Shown here one piece after another: positions 1-8,444 of a stretch of DNA of 64,000 nt. How positions within the stretch are numbered: the stretch's first letter is position 1; each line of letters begins with the position of its first letter. This DNA is from an uncultured Dehalococcoidia bacterium (GTDB lineage: Bacteria > Chloroflexota > Dehalococcoidia > Lucifugimonadales > UBA3495): the NCBI GenBank assembly GCA_951812625.1, contig CATOSP010000001.1, positions 473,378 to 537,377 of the forward strand, in the 5' to 3' direction. A model generated the notes under the pieces. It was not told the DNA's origin, made no database searches, and worked only from the letters and a program-made list of their open reading frames with translations. The translations under genes were made by a program, and so were the position numbers.

Positions 1-145
1 CCACGCTGGGGCCGTACTCGGCCATTGACATGAGGCTGGGGTGGTCCTTGTACGAGGGGTCCCGGTTCAGCCAGGATGAGACGCCGTCGACGTCGAATCC
101 CAGCATGGCAACGCATTGAATGTCTCCGGGCCAGATTCCGGCCAT
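1..145 (-). CDS. Polysaccharide deacetylase, N-terminal part (runs off the window)
   Basis: Too short for the ORF track. Reading the minus strand from an ATG at 145 gives 48 codons open to the window edge, including MLGFDVDGVSSWLNRDPS and LMSMAEYGPSV. This start is typical of NodB-like polysaccharide deacetylases of the allantoinase (PuuE-like) subgroup, where the FDVDG aspartates begin the metal site. A GGAGG Shine-Dalgarno lies 7 nt before the ATG (153-157), which fixes the start. The enzyme would be a metal-dependent hydrolase acting on an N-acetyl or related C-N bond; the substrate cannot be told from this fragment. It is the last gene of a minus-strand run that begins with serS. The catalytic His and C-terminal half lie outside the window. 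Confidence 0.72.
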   Translation of the reverse strand, partial: MAGIWPGDIQCVAMLGFDVDGVSSWLNRDPSYKDHPSLMSMAEYGPSV

Positions 146-178
146 AACGGGGCCTCCATTGTTCAGGATGTGACGGAG

Positions 179-748
179 TTATGCAGTAGGAGGGGTAGGA
201 GTGCTTGCCCCGGCAATCTTCGTGACCTTTCGAGAGTGACTGACATCGTGGCCGGTTACCGGGCGCGCCTGCGACGCAAGGACTGTGGCTACAGCCGCAG
301 TGTAAATGTCCAGGGTTAAGAACTCCACTATAAAGGCTTCCTCCGGGTCAATCATGTGGACGATTGTGCCAACGTCTCCGGCCTTCAAGTCCCCACCGTC
401 AATGTCTGCGGTAACGTCCGCGGTAAGTACGACGCGGTCGAGTTCCTTGAGCATCTGCTGTTTTGCGTCCTGAAAAGGAACTGGCAAGGATTTCTCCTCA
501 GCCGTTATTCCAGCCCGGCAATCCAACTCGATTTTCCGTGCATGTTTGACGTCGTAGCCGGTCCCCGGACGCGCCTGCGACGCCAGTACCGTGGCCACCG
601 CAAGCGAGCTGCCGTCCAGAGCCGAAAATTCCACTTCAAAGGCTTCTTCCTGCCCATGAATATGGATGATGACGCCAACATCTCCAGCCTTCAACCCTTT
701 TCCCGGCATGTCCTCGGTGAGGACGATGTAGTCTTGCTCCTCCAGCAT
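179..748 (-). CDS. Two-domain DUF4926 protein
   Basis: 189 residues made of two copies of a small beta-rich domain that I recognise as DUF4926 (pattern VVLTEDxPxxGLKAGDVGTIVxxxGxxEAFEVEF). Copy one spans about residues 1-75 and copy two about 97-175. The second copy begins with MLKELDRVVL, as if it were once a separate gene start, so the protein looks like a fusion of two tandem genes. Function is unknown; the fold resembles small SH3-like barrels. The start lies 3 nt after the stop of the next DUF4926 gene with no clear ribosome site, suggesting translational coupling. The C-terminal tail (TPTPPTA) is low complexity. Confidence 0.75.
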   Translation of the reverse strand: MLEEQDYIVLTEDMPGKGLKAGDVGVIIHIHGQEEAFEVEFSALDGSSLAVATVLASQARPGTGYDVKHARKIELDCRAGITAEEKSLPVPFQDAKQQMLKELDRVVLTADVTADIDGGDLKAGDVGTIVHMIDPEEAFIVEFLTLDIYTAAVATVLASQARPVTGHDVSHSRKVTKIAGASTPTPPTA

Positions 749-751
749 TTG

Positions 752-1048
752 TTATTGCGTGTGTGAAAGGGTCGCGTCGAATGTGGGGTCGCGCCAAACA
801 ACCTTCGTGCGCCCCTGGACGTGATCGTATTCGTAGCGGACCACTGGGCGTACTTGAGAAGCTAAAACCGTAGTTACCGCCACTGTGTTGCCGCCCTGGT
901 CCGAAAACTCCACCTCAAATGCTTCGCCTTGCCCATGAACATAAACTATCGTGCCAGCGTCTCCGGCCTTCAACTTTTCCTGTTCTCCACCCGGTATATC
1001 CGCAGTAATGTCCTCAGTGAGAACGACGATGTCTATTTCCTTCAGCAT
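752..1048 (-). CDS. DUF4926 protein
   Basis: 98 residues with one DUF4926 domain (MLKEIDIVVLTEDI, then GTIVYVHGQGEAFEVEF). It is the closest relative of the two domains in the downstream gene, so three domain copies sit side by side. Start and stop are each separated from the neighbours by only 3 nt, so it is read with the DUF6883 gene upstream. In other genomes, from memory, DUF4926 genes often follow DUF6883 genes; whether the pair is a toxin-antitoxin or another small module is not known to me. No catalytic motif is visible. Confidence 0.72.
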   Translation of the reverse strand: MLKEIDIVVLTEDITADIPGGEQEKLKAGDAGTIVYVHGQGEAFEVEFSDQGGNTVAVTTVLASQVRPVVRYEYDHVQGRTKVVWRDPTFDATLSHTQ

Positions 1049-1051
1049 TCG

Positions 1052-1411
1052 TTACCTTTCTCTCGGATAAGCAGTGACAAATCTCGGAGTGTCGGAATCC
1101 TCCGGCAACATCCACACCGTCCACACTCGAGGATTACGGCCATCCGGCGTTTCAAGGAAACCATCCACCACGTACTTCATCCCGTATGGTGTTTCCTCAA
1201 TATCGACAACCTCGTTGGTAGCTGCGTGTACCACTAGTGCATCTGCGAAGACTCGCCATCGTGCAGGGGTAAATCCGAATCGAAGGAAGAAATCTGCTTT
1301 AGGCCCACCATATTCGTGCTCAGTGTCCAGCAGATAGTCCCGCGCTTTTTCGGGGGCTACCCTGGCCTGTTCCGCGTTGGGCAGCCGCGCCGGTATGCCT
1401 TCCGGGGGCAC
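1052..1411 (-). CDS. DUF6883 protein
   Basis: 119 residues, GTG start, beginning 9 nt after the serS stop. The order LPNAEQARVAPEKARDYLLD, then GGPKADFFLRFGF, then PRVWTVWMLPEDSDTPRFVT matches the DUF6883 family as I know it. That domain also occurs as a C-terminal piece in some polymorphic toxins and as a stand-alone gene beside DUF4926. No signal peptide. The spacing (9, 3 and 3 nt) makes serS, DUF6883, DUF4926 and double DUF4926 one likely transcript. Molecular function is not established; a toxin-like role is inference only. Confidence 0.7.
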   Translation of the reverse strand: MPPEGIPARLPNAEQARVAPEKARDYLLDTEHEYGGPKADFFLRFGFTPARWRVFADALVVHAATNEVVDIEETPYGMKYVVDGFLETPDGRNPRVWTVWMLPEDSDTPRFVTAYPRER

Positions 1412-1420
1412 TGGCGCCGG

Positions 1421-2710
1421 TCAGGCTGCCGGTATCAGGTCGAAGCCAGTATAGGGGCGCAGCACTTCCGGGATGACTACGGAACCGTCCGGTAGCTGGT
1501 AGTTCTCCAGTATGGCGATTATCACCCTGGGAAGGGCCAGGCCGGAGCCGTTCAGGGTGTGGGGCAACTGGGGACGGCCACGTTCCCCGGATGGCGATTG
1601 GGGACGGTAGCGGATGTTGGAGCGGCGCGCCTGGAAGTCGGTGCAGTTGGAGCAGGAGCTCACCTCCAGCCACTCCTGGCAACCCGCTGCCCAGACCTCG
1701 ATGTCGTATGTCTTGGCTGCGGCGAACCCCATGTCGCCGGTGCATAGCTGGATGATGCGGTAGACGAACCCCAACCGCTGGCAGACTTCCTCGGCGTCGG
1801 CAAGCAGCCGCTCAAGCTCGTTGTGGGATGTATCCGGCTCGACAAACTTGTACATTTCCACCTTGTTGAACTGGTGGACCCGCTTGATTCCGCGAGTGTC
1901 CCGGCCTGCTGCCGCCTTCTCGCGCCGGAAGCATGGCGTCTGGGCCACGTAGTACAGGGGCAGGCTGCCCGCCGGGATAATCTCGTCCCGGTACAGGTTG
2001 GTGATCGGCACCTCCGCCGTGGGGATGAGCCACAGGTCGTCCTCGTCGTCGTGGTACAGGTTGTCGGCGAACTTGGGCAGGTTGCCCGACCCTTCCATAA
2101 CGTCGCGTTTCACCACTGCCGGCAGAGCTATCTCAGTATAGCCGTGCTCGTTAGTGTGCAGGTCCAGCATCCAGGAAATCAGCGCCCGCTCCAGCTTGGC
2201 GGCGGGTCCTACCGTGGTGTAGAAACGGCTGCCGGCCAGCTTGGCGCCACGCTGGAAATCTATGATCCCAAGCTGTTCTCCGGTCTCCCAGTGGGGTCGC
2301 GGCGTGAAGTCGAGTTCCGGCGGCTCGCCGCTCTGCCGGACGATCAGGTTGCCCTCTTCGGTCAGTCCCCTGGGAACGTCCGGCAGGGGGATGTTGGGGA
2401 GTCCCAGCAGGATGGCATTAAGCTGTTCCTCGATGGAACGCGCTTCCTCTTCAAGGCGGCTGATGGTCTCCCCCACCTGCCGCATTTCCTGCACCACCTC
2501 CGGGGCAGGCTCCTGTCCGGAGCTGCGGGCCTGGCCCACCTCCCGGCTGACCTGGTTGCGGCGGGCGCGAAGCTCGTCGCTCTGGGTAACGGCCTGGCGG
2601 CGGCGCGCGTCGAGTTCCAGTATTTCATCCAGGGGATCATCCTCGCCGCGGGACTGGAGGGCCGCTTTCACCATGTCCGGGTCGCGGCGAATGAGTTCTA
2701 TCGAAAGCAT
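1421..2710 (-). CDS. serS: Serine--tRNA ligase
   Basis: 429 residues, the usual SerRS length. Residues about 1-110 form the coiled-coil tRNA-binding arm (rich in R, E and Q heptads). The class II catalytic core follows: motif 2 at CFRREKAAAGRDTRGIKRVH and motif 3 at NGSGLALPRVIIAILENYQ, with the TAEVPITNLY serine-site segment between. It charges tRNA-Ser, and tRNA-Sec if selenocysteine is used, which matters because of the selenoprotein candidate at 45256. First of a minus-strand run with the DUF6883/DUF4926 cassette. No T-box sequence was seen in the 160 nt upstream, only a GC-rich palindromic stretch (about 2735-2765). Confidence 0.97.
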   Translation of the reverse strand: MLSIELIRRDPDMVKAALQSRGEDDPLDEILELDARRRQAVTQSDELRARRNQVSREVGQARSSGQEPAPEVVQEMRQVGETISRLEEEARSIEEQLNAILLGLPNIPLPDVPRGLTEEGNLIVRQSGEPPELDFTPRPHWETGEQLGIIDFQRGAKLAGSRFYTTVGPAAKLERALISWMLDLHTNEHGYTEIALPAVVKRDVMEGSGNLPKFADNLYHDDEDDLWLIPTAEVPITNLYRDEIIPAGSLPLYYVAQTPCFRREKAAAGRDTRGIKRVHQFNKVEMYKFVEPDTSHNELERLLADAEEVCQRLGFVYRIIQLCTGDMGFAAAKTYDIEVWAAGCQEWLEVSSCSNCTDFQARRSNIRYRPQSPSGERGRPQLPHTLNGSGLALPRVIIAILENYQLPDGSVVIPEVLRPYTGFDLIPAA

Positions 2711-2873
2711 CTTGAGTCTCGGATCCTCAGCCCGCGTGCCGGCCGGTATGCCGGCGCGGGGCGACGTTGTCAGTGTCGTTTGCCCATCATGTTCCAGGGT
2801 GATAGAGTCAAGTATACCCCTTTTGTATGGCCTTTTGGCGCGGGCAGGCGCGGCTTGGGAATCAAGGAGGGAG

Positions 2874-3224
2874 ATGCTAACCCACGAACACGTTCAGACC
2901 GCACGGGACTTCCTGGAAGCCTCGGACCGGGAGTTCGCGGACGGAGACTATCTGCAAGCCTCGGAGAAGCTATGGGGCGCCGCCGCCCACGCGCTCATGG
3001 CGGCAATGCAGGAACGGGGTTGGTCCGGCACGTCCCACCGGTCATTGGCGTTCTCTGCCGAGCGGCTGACCAGGGAGTATGACGACCCTGCAATCAGGGC
3101 TGGGTTTGTAGCCGCCGACAGGTTTCACCGCAACTTTTGCCATGACTTCATGGAAGATTACGACTTTGATATGGGCCGCCCGATAGTCCGTGATTTCGTG
3201 GAGCGGGTGCTGGCGTTGGAGTAG
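2874..3224 (+). CDS. PaREP1/HEPN-like helical protein
   Basis: The ORF track starts far upstream, but AAGGAGG at 2864-2870 fixes an ATG at 2874, giving 116 residues. The protein is helical with the pattern ARDFLEASDREFADGDYLQA, SEKLWGAAAHALMAAMQERG and a later FHRNFCHDF. This is the PaREP1-like group related to HEPN folds. The typical HEPN R-x4-6-H motif is not obvious. Two further intact relatives occur in this window (41636-41995 and 48462-48833) plus a 3' fragment at 49425. Divergent from serS and convergent with lysS. Function unknown; HEPN relatives are often RNases or partners of nucleotidyltransferases. Confidence 0.78.
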   Translation: MLTHEHVQTARDFLEASDREFADGDYLQASEKLWGAAAHALMAAMQERGWSGTSHRSLAFSAERLTREYDDPAIRAGFVAADRFHRNFCHDFMEDYDFDMGRPIVRDFVERVLALE

Positions 3225-3237
3225 GAAAGCAATCTCC

Positions 3238-3275
3238 TCTCACCCCAGCCCTCTCCCTTAAGGAAGAGGGAGACC
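3238..3275. repeat. CCCTCTCCCTT/AAGG-AGAGGG inverted repeat between convergent genes
   Basis: Between the PaREP1-like gene and lysS lies the familiar ctcaccccagccctctcc type sequence with an almost perfect inverted repeat (3249-3271). It may act as a two-way terminator but has no T-run. Similar C-run/G-run hairpins recur at 13221, 44330 and 54671. Confidence 0.5.
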
Positions 3276-3277
3276 GG

Positions 3278-4852
3278 TCAGGGGAGGCGGCGCATCTGGG
3301 GGAACAGCACCACGTCGCGGATGGAGGGCTGGGACGTGAGCAGCATCACAAGGCGGTCAATCCCCATGCCTAGGCCGCCCGTGGGCGGCATACCGTACTC
3401 CATGGCAAGCAGGAAGTCCTCGTCGGTGCGGTCCACTTCCTCGTCCTCATATCGGGCGCGGACCTCTTCCTGGGCCTCGAACCGCGCCCGCTGCACCGCC
3501 GGGTCGTTCAGCTCCGTATAGGAGTTGGCAATTTCCATCCCGGCAGCGAAGGCCTCGAACCGTTCCACGTACCCCGGAGCTCCGGGCTTGGCCTTGGCCA
3601 GTGGAGACATTACCTCGGGGTAGTCCATCAGGAACGTCGGCTGGACCAGGTGCGGCTCCACGAAGGTGGACAGCAGCTTGTCGATCAGCCGCCCACGGCT
3701 CTCCAGGGGAGCGACCTCCAACCCCATCTCCCTGGCCTGCGCGGACAGAGAAGCGTCGTCGGGATAGTTGTCGATGTCGATTCCGCTGTGCTTCAGCAAC
3801 TCGTCCCGCAGTTGGACCCTGCTCCACGGCGGGGCAAAGTCGATTATGTCCTCTCCGTGGGGCACCCGGGTCGTGCCCAACACGTCCAGGGCAATCCCGG
3901 AGACCATCGACTCGACCATCTCCATCACGTCGTTGTAGTCGGCGTAAGCCTCGTAGCTTTCCAGCAGCGTGAACTCCGGGTTGTGGTCCTGGTCGATGCC
4001 CTCGTTGCGGAAGACCCGGCCCAACTCGTAGACCTTGTCGAACCCGCCGATGATCAGGCGCTTGAGGTAAAGCTCGGTGGCGATGCGCAGGTAAAGCTCC
4101 TCGTCCAAGGCGTTATGGTGGGTGAGGAACGGGCGGGCGTGAGCGCCCCCGGCCACCGGCACCAGCACCGGCGTATCCACCTCCAGAAACCCCCGGTTGT
4201 TGAGGAAGTTGCGGATGCTGCTGACAATGCGGCTCCGCTGGACGAACACCGGCATCACTTCAGGGTTGGCGATCATGTCCAGGTAACGCTGGCGGTACCG
4301 CATCTCCACATCCCGGAGGCCGTGGTACTTCTCCGGCAGCGGGCGCATCCCCTTGCAGGTGACGGTGAGGCTGTGCGCGTCGATGGTCACCTGTCCCGTG
4401 CGGGTGCGGATCATTGCCCCGGCGACGCCAAGGTGGTCGCCCAGGTCCAGGTCCTTGACGAGGTCGAAGCCCTCGCCCAGGTTGTTCTGGCGCAGCAGCG
4501 CCTGGACCGTTCCCGAAGCGTCCTGGAGGTCAAGGAACGCCGCCCGACCCATCACGCGCATGGACACGATGCGGCCAGCCAGGGAGAGGTTGGAGATATC
4601 GGTCTCGGGCTGCTCGCCGTGCTCCAATTGGGGACGGACCCCATCCGCCGCTTCCCCACCGTCATCGCCACCCTGGGACTGCCGCTCAGCGGCCTCGAAG
4701 GCCGCGATGGCAGCGGCCGCGTCACAGGTGCGGTGGTAACGGGGAGGATAGGGGTCTATATGCCGTTCCCGTAGCCGGTCGAGCTTGCTCTGGCGGCTGG
4801 TCAGCAGGTCGTCTTGTCTGTCGGACATGTCGTCTGGAGGGCCGCGCCGCAC
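3278..4852 (-). CDS. lysS: Lysine--tRNA ligase, class II
   Basis: 524 residues from a GTG that overlaps the greA stop (TAGTG); an ATG nine codons in (4828, MSDRQDDLLTSRQSKLDRLR) is an alternative start. N-terminal OB-fold domain about 100-195 (LAGRIVSMRVMGRAAFLDLQ), then the class II core with RYRQRYLDMIANPEV, motif 2 around FRNEGIDQDHNPEFT and motif 3 GGLGMGIDRLVMLLT. Catalyses Lys-tRNA-Lys formation in the cytoplasm. An unusual Gly/Asp/Glu-rich insertion (QGGDDGGEAADG) sits before the OB fold. Coupled to greA upstream, a common bacterial arrangement. Confidence 0.97.
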   Translation of the reverse strand: MRRGPPDDMSDRQDDLLTSRQSKLDRLRERHIDPYPPRYHRTCDAAAAIAAFEAAERQSQGGDDGGEAADGVRPQLEHGEQPETDISNLSLAGRIVSMRVMGRAAFLDLQDASGTVQALLRQNNLGEGFDLVKDLDLGDHLGVAGAMIRTRTGQVTIDAHSLTVTCKGMRPLPEKYHGLRDVEMRYRQRYLDMIANPEVMPVFVQRSRIVSSIRNFLNNRGFLEVDTPVLVPVAGGAHARPFLTHHNALDEELYLRIATELYLKRLIIGGFDKVYELGRVFRNEGIDQDHNPEFTLLESYEAYADYNDVMEMVESMVSGIALDVLGTTRVPHGEDIIDFAPPWSRVQLRDELLKHSGIDIDNYPDDASLSAQAREMGLEVAPLESRGRLIDKLLSTFVEPHLVQPTFLMDYPEVMSPLAKAKPGAPGYVERFEAFAAGMEIANSYTELNDPAVQRARFEAQEEVRARYEDEEVDRTDEDFLLAMEYGMPPTGGLGMGIDRLVMLLTSQPSIRDVVLFPQMRRLP

Positions 4853-5319
4853 TAGGCGATGCTGACGATCTGGAGTCGTATCTTGCCGGAGGGTATGTTT
4901 ACCTCGGTAACGTCGCCGATCTTCCTGCCAAGCAAGCCCTTTCCGATGGGAGAGACGTTGGAGATCTTCCCCTGGGATGGGTCCGCCTCGGCGCTCCCGG
5001 TAATGCTGTATTGCAGCGACTTGCCGTCCTGGTTTTCGACGGTCACCGTGGAGCCGACTTCCACAACCCCGGTCTGACCGTGGTTGTCGTCGATTATCAC
5101 GGCGGTGTTGATCATGTTGTCCAGAGTGAGGATGCGGCCTTCGGTACGGGCCATCTCGTTCTTGGCATCCTCGTACTCGGCGTTGTTGACCGTGCCTCCC
5201 CTCTCGCGGGACTGGTGAAGCTGCTCTGCAACGGCGCGTCGCTCCACGGTGCGGAGGTGCTCAAGCTCCGCCTTCCGCTTTTCAAACTCTTCTCTGGACA
5301 GGTACGTGGGTTGAGTCAT
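4852..5319 (-). CDS. greA: Transcription elongation factor GreA
   Basis: 155 residues from the ATG at 5319, chosen over the longer ORF because GGAGG precedes it by about 7 nt. N-terminal antiparallel coiled coil (about 1-75), including the tip region NAEYEDAKNEM that enters the polymerase secondary channel, then the C-terminal FKBP-like domain (VEVGSTVTVEN, then ISNVSPIGKGLLGRKIGD). It stimulates RNA cleavage in backtracked RNA polymerase. The stop overlaps the lysS start. The 190 nt upstream of the start hold no other gene. Confidence 0.95.
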   Translation of the reverse strand: MTQPTYLSREEFEKRKAELEHLRTVERRAVAEQLHQSRERGGTVNNAEYEDAKNEMARTEGRILTLDNMINTAVIIDDNHGQTGVVEVGSTVTVENQDGKSLQYSITGSAEADPSQGKISNVSPIGKGLLGRKIGDVTEVNIPSGKIRLQIVSIA

Positions 5320-5555
5320 GGCGGGTTCCTCCAGCCCTGCAAAGCACAATAGGGAAAATGCAATCCAGGCGGCTGCCCTTCCCTAACAAGATTGTATTCC
5401 TACGGTACGTCATTGTCCAGTTTTGCAGCAGCTAGTTGTTGGGCAGGTTGATTCCAAATCAAAAGACAAACGGGAGCTGCTCCCTTTATGCGATGCTGTA
5501 TCCAAGCTTTGGGCCTTGCCATCGGGCCTTTATGCCTTAGGCTGTGGAGATTAGA

Positions 5556-5915
5556 ATGAATATGCAACCACACAGAATCATCTCGGCTGACGGCAGGGAG
5601 CGGACCCTTTCCCGGCATATGCTGATTAGGCCCCATCAAGGGATAACCCCCAGACAGGTGGAGCACGTGTTGGACCATTGGGTTATCCGGGGTATAAAGA
5701 CCGACCAGGACGGGACCCAGAGCCGGATTTATCTGGGTTTTGTTCCTGGAGAACAGATAATGAGGAGAGTGGTCGTATCTATGGATAACAACACCATAGT
5801 GACGGCCTTCCACGACAGGAACGCCACCAGGAATTGGAACAGGGGCAATCGCGATTACTTCGCCGACCGATACACAGAATTGGAGGAGCGCAATGGAACT
5901 GCAGGGCCACTATGA
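5556..5915 (+). CDS. DUF4258-like small protein, possible toxin
   Basis: 119 residues from ATG 5556 with GGAGA at 5547-5551; the track starts at an upstream GTG. The pattern GITPRQVEHVLDHWVI, then SRIYLGFVPGEQIMRRVVV, then IVTAFHDRN resembles DUF4258-type proteins, which are small single-domain folds often paired with DUF2283. A second, shorter relative is at 10533. It overlaps the DUF2283-like gene by 23 nt, so the two are one unit. A toxin role for DUF4258 and antitoxin role for DUF2283 is a proposal from gene neighbourhoods, not shown here. Confidence 0.62.
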   Translation: MNMQPHRIISADGRERTLSRHMLIRPHQGITPRQVEHVLDHWVIRGIKTDQDGTQSRIYLGFVPGEQIMRRVVVSMDNNTIVTAFHDRNATRNWNRGNRDYFADRYTELEERNGTAGPL

Positions 5916-6270
5916 CAGGGAAGTAGACCTTCTGGCCATCTGGTCCGACCAGAAGGAAGCGACCGGGGCCACTGCGGATTGCGATGCACATCTGGCGGTG
6001 TTCGTCGGCACTGAGGATGAACACAACATTGTTGGATTTGAGGTTATAGGAGGCGGTGGAGCTTATTTGCGGATGGAAGAGGGGTATGACGCAGAAGCCG
6101 ACACGCTCACTATTGGAGAAACCGCCAGCGACCCGTCCCTGATTACGGAAAACGGAGACCTTGTCGCACACTGGCGATTGGACAAGACAGGCCAGAACAA
6201 TTTTATGGACCCTATTGGAGTTACCATGCGAAGGGCTAAGGATACCCTAACTCGGGTGAAGATACTCTGA
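5893..6270 (+). CDS. Double DUF2283-like protein, possible antitoxin
   Basis: 125 residues with two copies of a DUF2283-like unit: YDREVDLLAIWS...NIVGFEVIGG and YDAEADTLTIGE...FMDPIGVTMR. DUF2283 usually is a single domain of about 60 residues of the form YDxExDxLYI...GxVVGIEI, so this is a tandem duplication. It begins inside the end of the DUF4258-like gene. Its paralogue at 10303 is single-domain. Likely partner or neutraliser of the upstream protein; inference from pairing. Confidence 0.65.
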   Translation: MELQGHYDREVDLLAIWSDQKEATGATADCDAHLAVFVGTEDEHNIVGFEVIGGGGAYLRMEEGYDAEADTLTIGETASDPSLITENGDLVAHWRLDKTGQNNFMDPIGVTMRRAKDTLTRVKIL

Positions 6271-6369
6271 GTTTTCCAGGTCATTTTTCCAGGTCATATA
6301 GTAAAGGTCTGTGGTCCCGACCATTGCTGCCGCCGTTGACAAATTTCCCTGACCTGATTAAAGTCTCCA

Positions 6370-6432
6370 CTGAAAACGTCGCTCCATACCGCCGTGCCGG
6401 TCGGCGCGGCCTCTGAGGACCCGTCTCTCGAA
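6370..6432 (-). repeat. R1 interspersed element, copy in the phnD-side intergenic region
   Basis: On the minus strand this reads TTCGAGAGACGGGTCC ... GGTATGGAGCGACGTTTTCAG, matching the R1 family found also at 14102, 17288, 24610, 24716, 27559 and 29231. The surrounding gap 6271-6684 holds no convincing gene; a GC-rich stretch follows and a possible ribosome site (AAGGGA) precedes the next ATG. Confidence 0.55.
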
Positions 6433-6684
6433 GTGCTTACGAGCCTGCACATACCAGCCTTGGTCCCAGGCAAGGGCTTCACTTGAGCGGAGTCCTGTGG
6501 GGCCTTGAATGGTTGGCGGTCCCAGCGCGTCTTCTCCGGCTAACGCCGGACCCCCGCTGCCCGTAGCTCAATCCCCGGCCGCTTCCCTCTTTGCCCCCAG
6601 GTATGCCGTTGGAATGCCAAATCATTACCAGCGTTCGCCCATCCGTGCGGCGTCCGGCTATTGGGGCAAGAAGGGAACTACTGC

Positions 6685-7581
6685 ATGTTTCGACTACCGG
6701 CCTTTATCGCATTGGCCCTCGGGGCCATCCTGCTGCTGGCGCTTCCGGCAATTGCCTGCTCCTCTGCTGAAGAGACCTCAACCCTCAAAATCGGCGGCAT
6801 TCCCGACCAGGACATCGCCCGCCTGGCCCGGCGGTATGCCGTGTTCGCCGAGTATATGACCACGGAGCTGGGCGTGCCGGTGGAGTACGTGCCCAGCGTT
6901 GACTATGCCGCGGTTGTCACCTCATTCACCCAAGGGGAGATTCACCTGGCGTTCTTCGGCGGTTTGACGGGGATCCAGGCCCGGTTGCAGAACCCCGGGG
7001 CACAGGCCATCGTGCAGCGGGAGTACGACGGGAGTTTTCATTCCAAGCTCGTGCGCCGCGCCGACCTCGACATCAACTCGCTGGGAGACCTGAAGGCCCA
7101 GGCCGGAGACCTGACCATCACATTCGGCAGTGAAAACTCCACATCCGGCCACCTGATGCCCCGGCACTTCCTGGTTGCGGCCGACATCGACCCGGACGAG
7201 GACTTCCGGAGTCTTCCCAACTTTTCCGGTTCTCACGACCTGACCTGGAAACTGGTCGAGGACGGGTCCTTCGACGTGGGCGCCCTCAGCGACGTTGTGT
7301 GGGACCGGGCGGTGGGCGAGGGCAAGGCCGATGAGTCCCGGGTGCAGGAGTTCTACACCACCCCGGCCTATTTCAACTACAACTGGACCGTTCGCCCGGA
7401 CCTGGATGAGACATACGGGGAGGGATTCACGGCCAAGGTACAGCAGGCGCTTCTGAATCTGAACCCGGATGAGCACGGGGAGATCCTGGACCTCTTCAGC
7501 ACCGAGAAGTTCATTGTGACCAATAACGAGAATTACCAGCCACTGGAGGATGTAGCCCGCAGCCTGGGGATGTTCCGGTGA
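6685..7581 (+). CDS. PhnD-family substrate-binding lipoprotein (putative selenate/oxyanion ABC importer)
   Basis: 298 residues from ATG 6685 (AAGGGA upstream); the track start is a TTG 24 nt earlier. Signal peptide with lipobox LPAIAC, lipidated Cys about 25. The mature part shows IGGIPDQDIARLARRYAVFA, VEYVPSVDYAAVVTSF and LAFFGGLTGIQARLQNPGAQ, then FGSENSTSGHLMPRHFL. This IPDQD/FGGLTGVQARLQ pattern is that of the PhnD-like group named putative selenate ABC transporter periplasmic protein. The ligand is not proven and could be another oxyanion or phosphonate. It overlaps the ATPase gene by 4 nt (GTGA), heading a four-gene operon. Confidence 0.85.
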   Translation: MFRLPAFIALALGAILLLALPAIACSSAEETSTLKIGGIPDQDIARLARRYAVFAEYMTTELGVPVEYVPSVDYAAVVTSFTQGEIHLAFFGGLTGIQARLQNPGAQAIVQREYDGSFHSKLVRRADLDINSLGDLKAQAGDLTITFGSENSTSGHLMPRHFLVAADIDPDEDFRSLPNFSGSHDLTWKLVEDGSFDVGALSDVVWDRAVGEGKADESRVQEFYTTPAYFNYNWTVRPDLDETYGEGFTAKVQQALLNLNPDEHGEILDLFSTEKFIVTNNENYQPLEDVARSLGMFR

Positions 7582-8444
7582 TTGGCAGGAACGGCAAGAA
7601 CCCCCAAGCCGAGGGGCGGATTCCACTGCCACAAGCCAGCCGGGAAGATGGCCTGGGGCCGGACCCCGCGATCGTGGTGGCTGAGGGCATCTGCAAGAGC
7701 TACCCTAGTATAAGGGCCCTGTCGCCCCTGAGCTTCAACATCCTGCCGGGGGAGAAGGTCGCCCTGGTGGGACCCAGCGGCAGCGGCAAGACCACCCTGC
7801 TGTACCTGCTGGCCGGGATTCTCCAGCCCGATGAAGGCGTACTGTCCATCGACGGGCGCCCGATGACGTCGGTGCGGCCGGGCAGGGAACTGTCGCAGCT
7901 TGTCGGGCTGGTCCACCAGCAATACGACCTGGTGCCCCACCTGTCGGTTCTGCACAACGTCCTGGCGGGCCGGCTGGGCCAGTGGGGGCTGCTGCGGTCG
8001 GTCATTTCCCTGGTCTGGCCGAGAGACAGGCAGATGGCGGAAGAGGCGCTGGCCCAGATGGGGATCGGCGACAAGGTGAACGAGCGCACGTCCCATCTCT
8101 CCGGCGGGGAGTTGCAGCGGGTGGCCATTGCCCGGCTGATGATGCAGTCGTCCCGGATAATCCTGGCGGACGAGCCGGTGTCGTCCCTGGACCCGGCCCG
8201 CGCCGAGGGTCTTCTGGGGCTGCTGACCGACCTGGTCCGCGGGTCTGACGGGAATGATGGAAAGACGCTGATAGCCAGTATGCACTCGCCCTACCTGATA
8301 CGGAAATACTTCTCCAGGGTGATTGGGCTGCGCGAGGGCGTTCTCCAGTTCGACATGCCCTCGTCGGAGATGACCGATGAGGTATCGGACCGGCTGTATG
8401 ACCTGGAGCAGCCGGAACCGGCGTTATGGGGAGTGGGTAACTGA
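7578..8444 (+). CDS. PhnC-type ABC transporter ATPase
   Basis: 288 residues, GTG start overlapping the binding-protein stop. Walker A GPSGSGKT at about 65-72, Q-loop VHQQYDLVPHLSV, signature LSGGELQRVAIARL, Walker B IILADEPVSSLD and switch His in ASMHSP. It powers import through the two downstream permeases. The N-terminal 35 residues are low complexity, and in-frame starts further in are possible. A hairpin (8441-8495) begins at its stop codon, separating it from the permease genes. Confidence 0.9.
   Translation: MIGRNGKNPQAEGRIPLPQASREDGLGPDPAIVVAEGICKSYPSIRALSPLSFNILPGEKVALVGPSGSGKTTLLYLLAGILQPDEGVLSIDGRPMTSVRPGRELSQLVGLVHQQYDLVPHLSVLHNVLAGRLGQWGLLRSVISLVWPRDRQMAEEALAQMGIGDKVNERTSHLSGGELQRVAIARLMMQSSRIILADEPVSSLDPARAEGLLGLLTDLVRGSDGNDGKTLIASMHSPYLIRKYFSRVIGLREGVLQFDMPSSEMTDEVSDRLYDLEQPEPALWGVGN

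Noticed and set aside
2711-2873. Possible T-box leader upstream of serS
   Set aside because: No T-box consensus or specifier hairpin seen; only a GC-rich palindrome and a possible TATACT.
1823-3082. Long plus-strand ORF across serS
   Set aside because: Antisense shadow of serS; codon character follows the minus strand, and it ends in the wrong frame of the PaREP1-like gene.
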